Source: Leucothrix arctica
GTDB taxonomy: Bacteria; Pseudomonadota; Gammaproteobacteria; Thiotrichales; Thiotrichaceae
NCBI RefSeq assembly: GCF_003172895.1
Contig: NZ_QGKL01000012.1
Coordinates: 144,101-208,100, forward strand
Reading direction: 5' to 3'
DNA length: 64,000 nt
Shown: positions 63,851 to 64,000 of the stretch, in pieces
Position numbering within the stretch: position 1 is the stretch's first letter
Layout: each line of letters opens with the position of its first letter
Translations under genes and position numbers: made by a program
Notes under the pieces: generated by a model
Seen by the model: the letters and a program-made list of their open reading frames with translations, nothing else
What the model was told of the DNA's origin: nothing
Database searches by the model: none

Positions 63851-64000
63851 TCCGTCAGCAGCAAGAGAGCCACAGTGTCAGCCGTTTATGTCGAGTATTG
63901 GCGGTCAACCGAAGTAGTTACCGTTACTGGTGCAAACCATCTAAAACTGTTTCACCACAACGCCTTAAACTGATCGCGGAGCTCAAGCGCTGGTTTGGCC
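63805..64000 (+). CDS. IS3-family transposase OrfB (3' part missing, beyond window)
   Basis: The -1 frame from the slippery site is open to the window end. It reads LIRQQQESHSVSRLCRVLAV and SSYRYWCKPSKTVSPQRLKLI, the N-terminal helix-turn-helix (HTH_21-like) region of IS3 OrfB that precedes the DDE integrase core (outside the window). An independent start could be the CTG/ATC region near 63846. Expressed mainly as an OrfAB fusion. Confidence 0.85.

Larger units (their letters stand above)
63469..64000 (+). mobile_element. IS3-family insertion sequence, left end (runs off window)
   Basis: Starts with the terminal TG of a likely left inverted repeat TGTAGTGGCACACTAAATTTGG and contains the orfA/orfB pair typical of IS3. 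The right end and any target duplication are outside the window. The exact left boundary is inferred from the TG...CA rule and needs the right end to confirm. Confidence 0.8.

Noticed and set aside
1..64000. tRNA, rRNA or CRISPR arrays
   Set aside because: No cloverleaf-like sequence, no rRNA signature and no regularly spaced repeats were seen in any gap.

Overview
The window is a 64 kb piece of chromosome from a Gram-negative gammaproteobacterium. Evidence for this includes lipobox-bearing lipoproteins, an AcrAB-type RND pump, RsuA, GcvR, the rnr-rlmB order, ArgO- and ZntB-like transporters and several GGDEF/EAL proteins. The ion-coupled antiporter, mechanosensitive channel and fasciclin protein would fit a marine or brackish lineage, but genus cannot be fixed from the sequence alone. 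I saw no tRNA, rRNA or CRISPR array.

Layout. 1-6.1 kb: end of an ElyC/YdcF protein, BON-MscS channel, two small stress-type proteins, and an operon of a CPA1-type antiporter and a DUF2254 membrane protein. 6.2-8.3 kb: ECF sigma factor, anti-sigma factor and fasciclin lipoprotein, ending in a good intrinsic terminator. 8.4-10.7 kb: PAS-GGDEF-EAL protein. 11.1-13.8 kb: formate/nitrite transporter followed by a PP2C phosphatase-Ser/Thr kinase fusion, behind a near-consensus sigma-54 promoter with NtrC-like half-sites upstream. 14-21 kb: two ABC exporters flanking rsuA, a fatty acid hydroxylase-type enzyme, a PPOX flavoprotein and a HAD phosphatase. 21.4-27.4 kb: RND efflux pair, ArgO-like exporter, second HAD phosphatase. 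27.4-30.7 kb: two overlapping membrane-linked GTPases and a DUF3465 protein. 31.2-38 kb: the tightly overlapping RDD-SpoIIM-DUF4129-DUF4350-MoxR-DUF58 operon. 38.5-43.4 kb: recG, gcvR and a haem-sensor GGDEF-EAL protein. 43.5-51.4 kb: a co-directional housekeeping run, rnr-rlmB-GST-lipoprotein-trpD-trpC-lgt-thyA.

The accessory zone starts at about 51.5 kb. A glycosyltransferase-like gene sits directly behind a low-GC, 764-residue protein that joins an Mrr-like nuclease domain to a STAND NTPase and a helical C-terminus. This is the best candidate for an under-described (anti-phage) system. It is followed by a gene-decay zone (55-59 kb): an Lrp/AsnC fragment, a lysA pseudogene broken by an 11-bp tandem duplication among other lesions, a kptA RNA 2'-phosphotransferase that looks intact, an orphan membrane protein, and a broken M48 peptidase-pilin fusion gene. 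The window closes with an FdhF/YdeP oxidoreductase, a ZntB-type transporter whose ribosome binding site lies in a perfect hairpin, a Cache-HAMP protein without output domain, and the left end of an IS3-family element that runs off the window.
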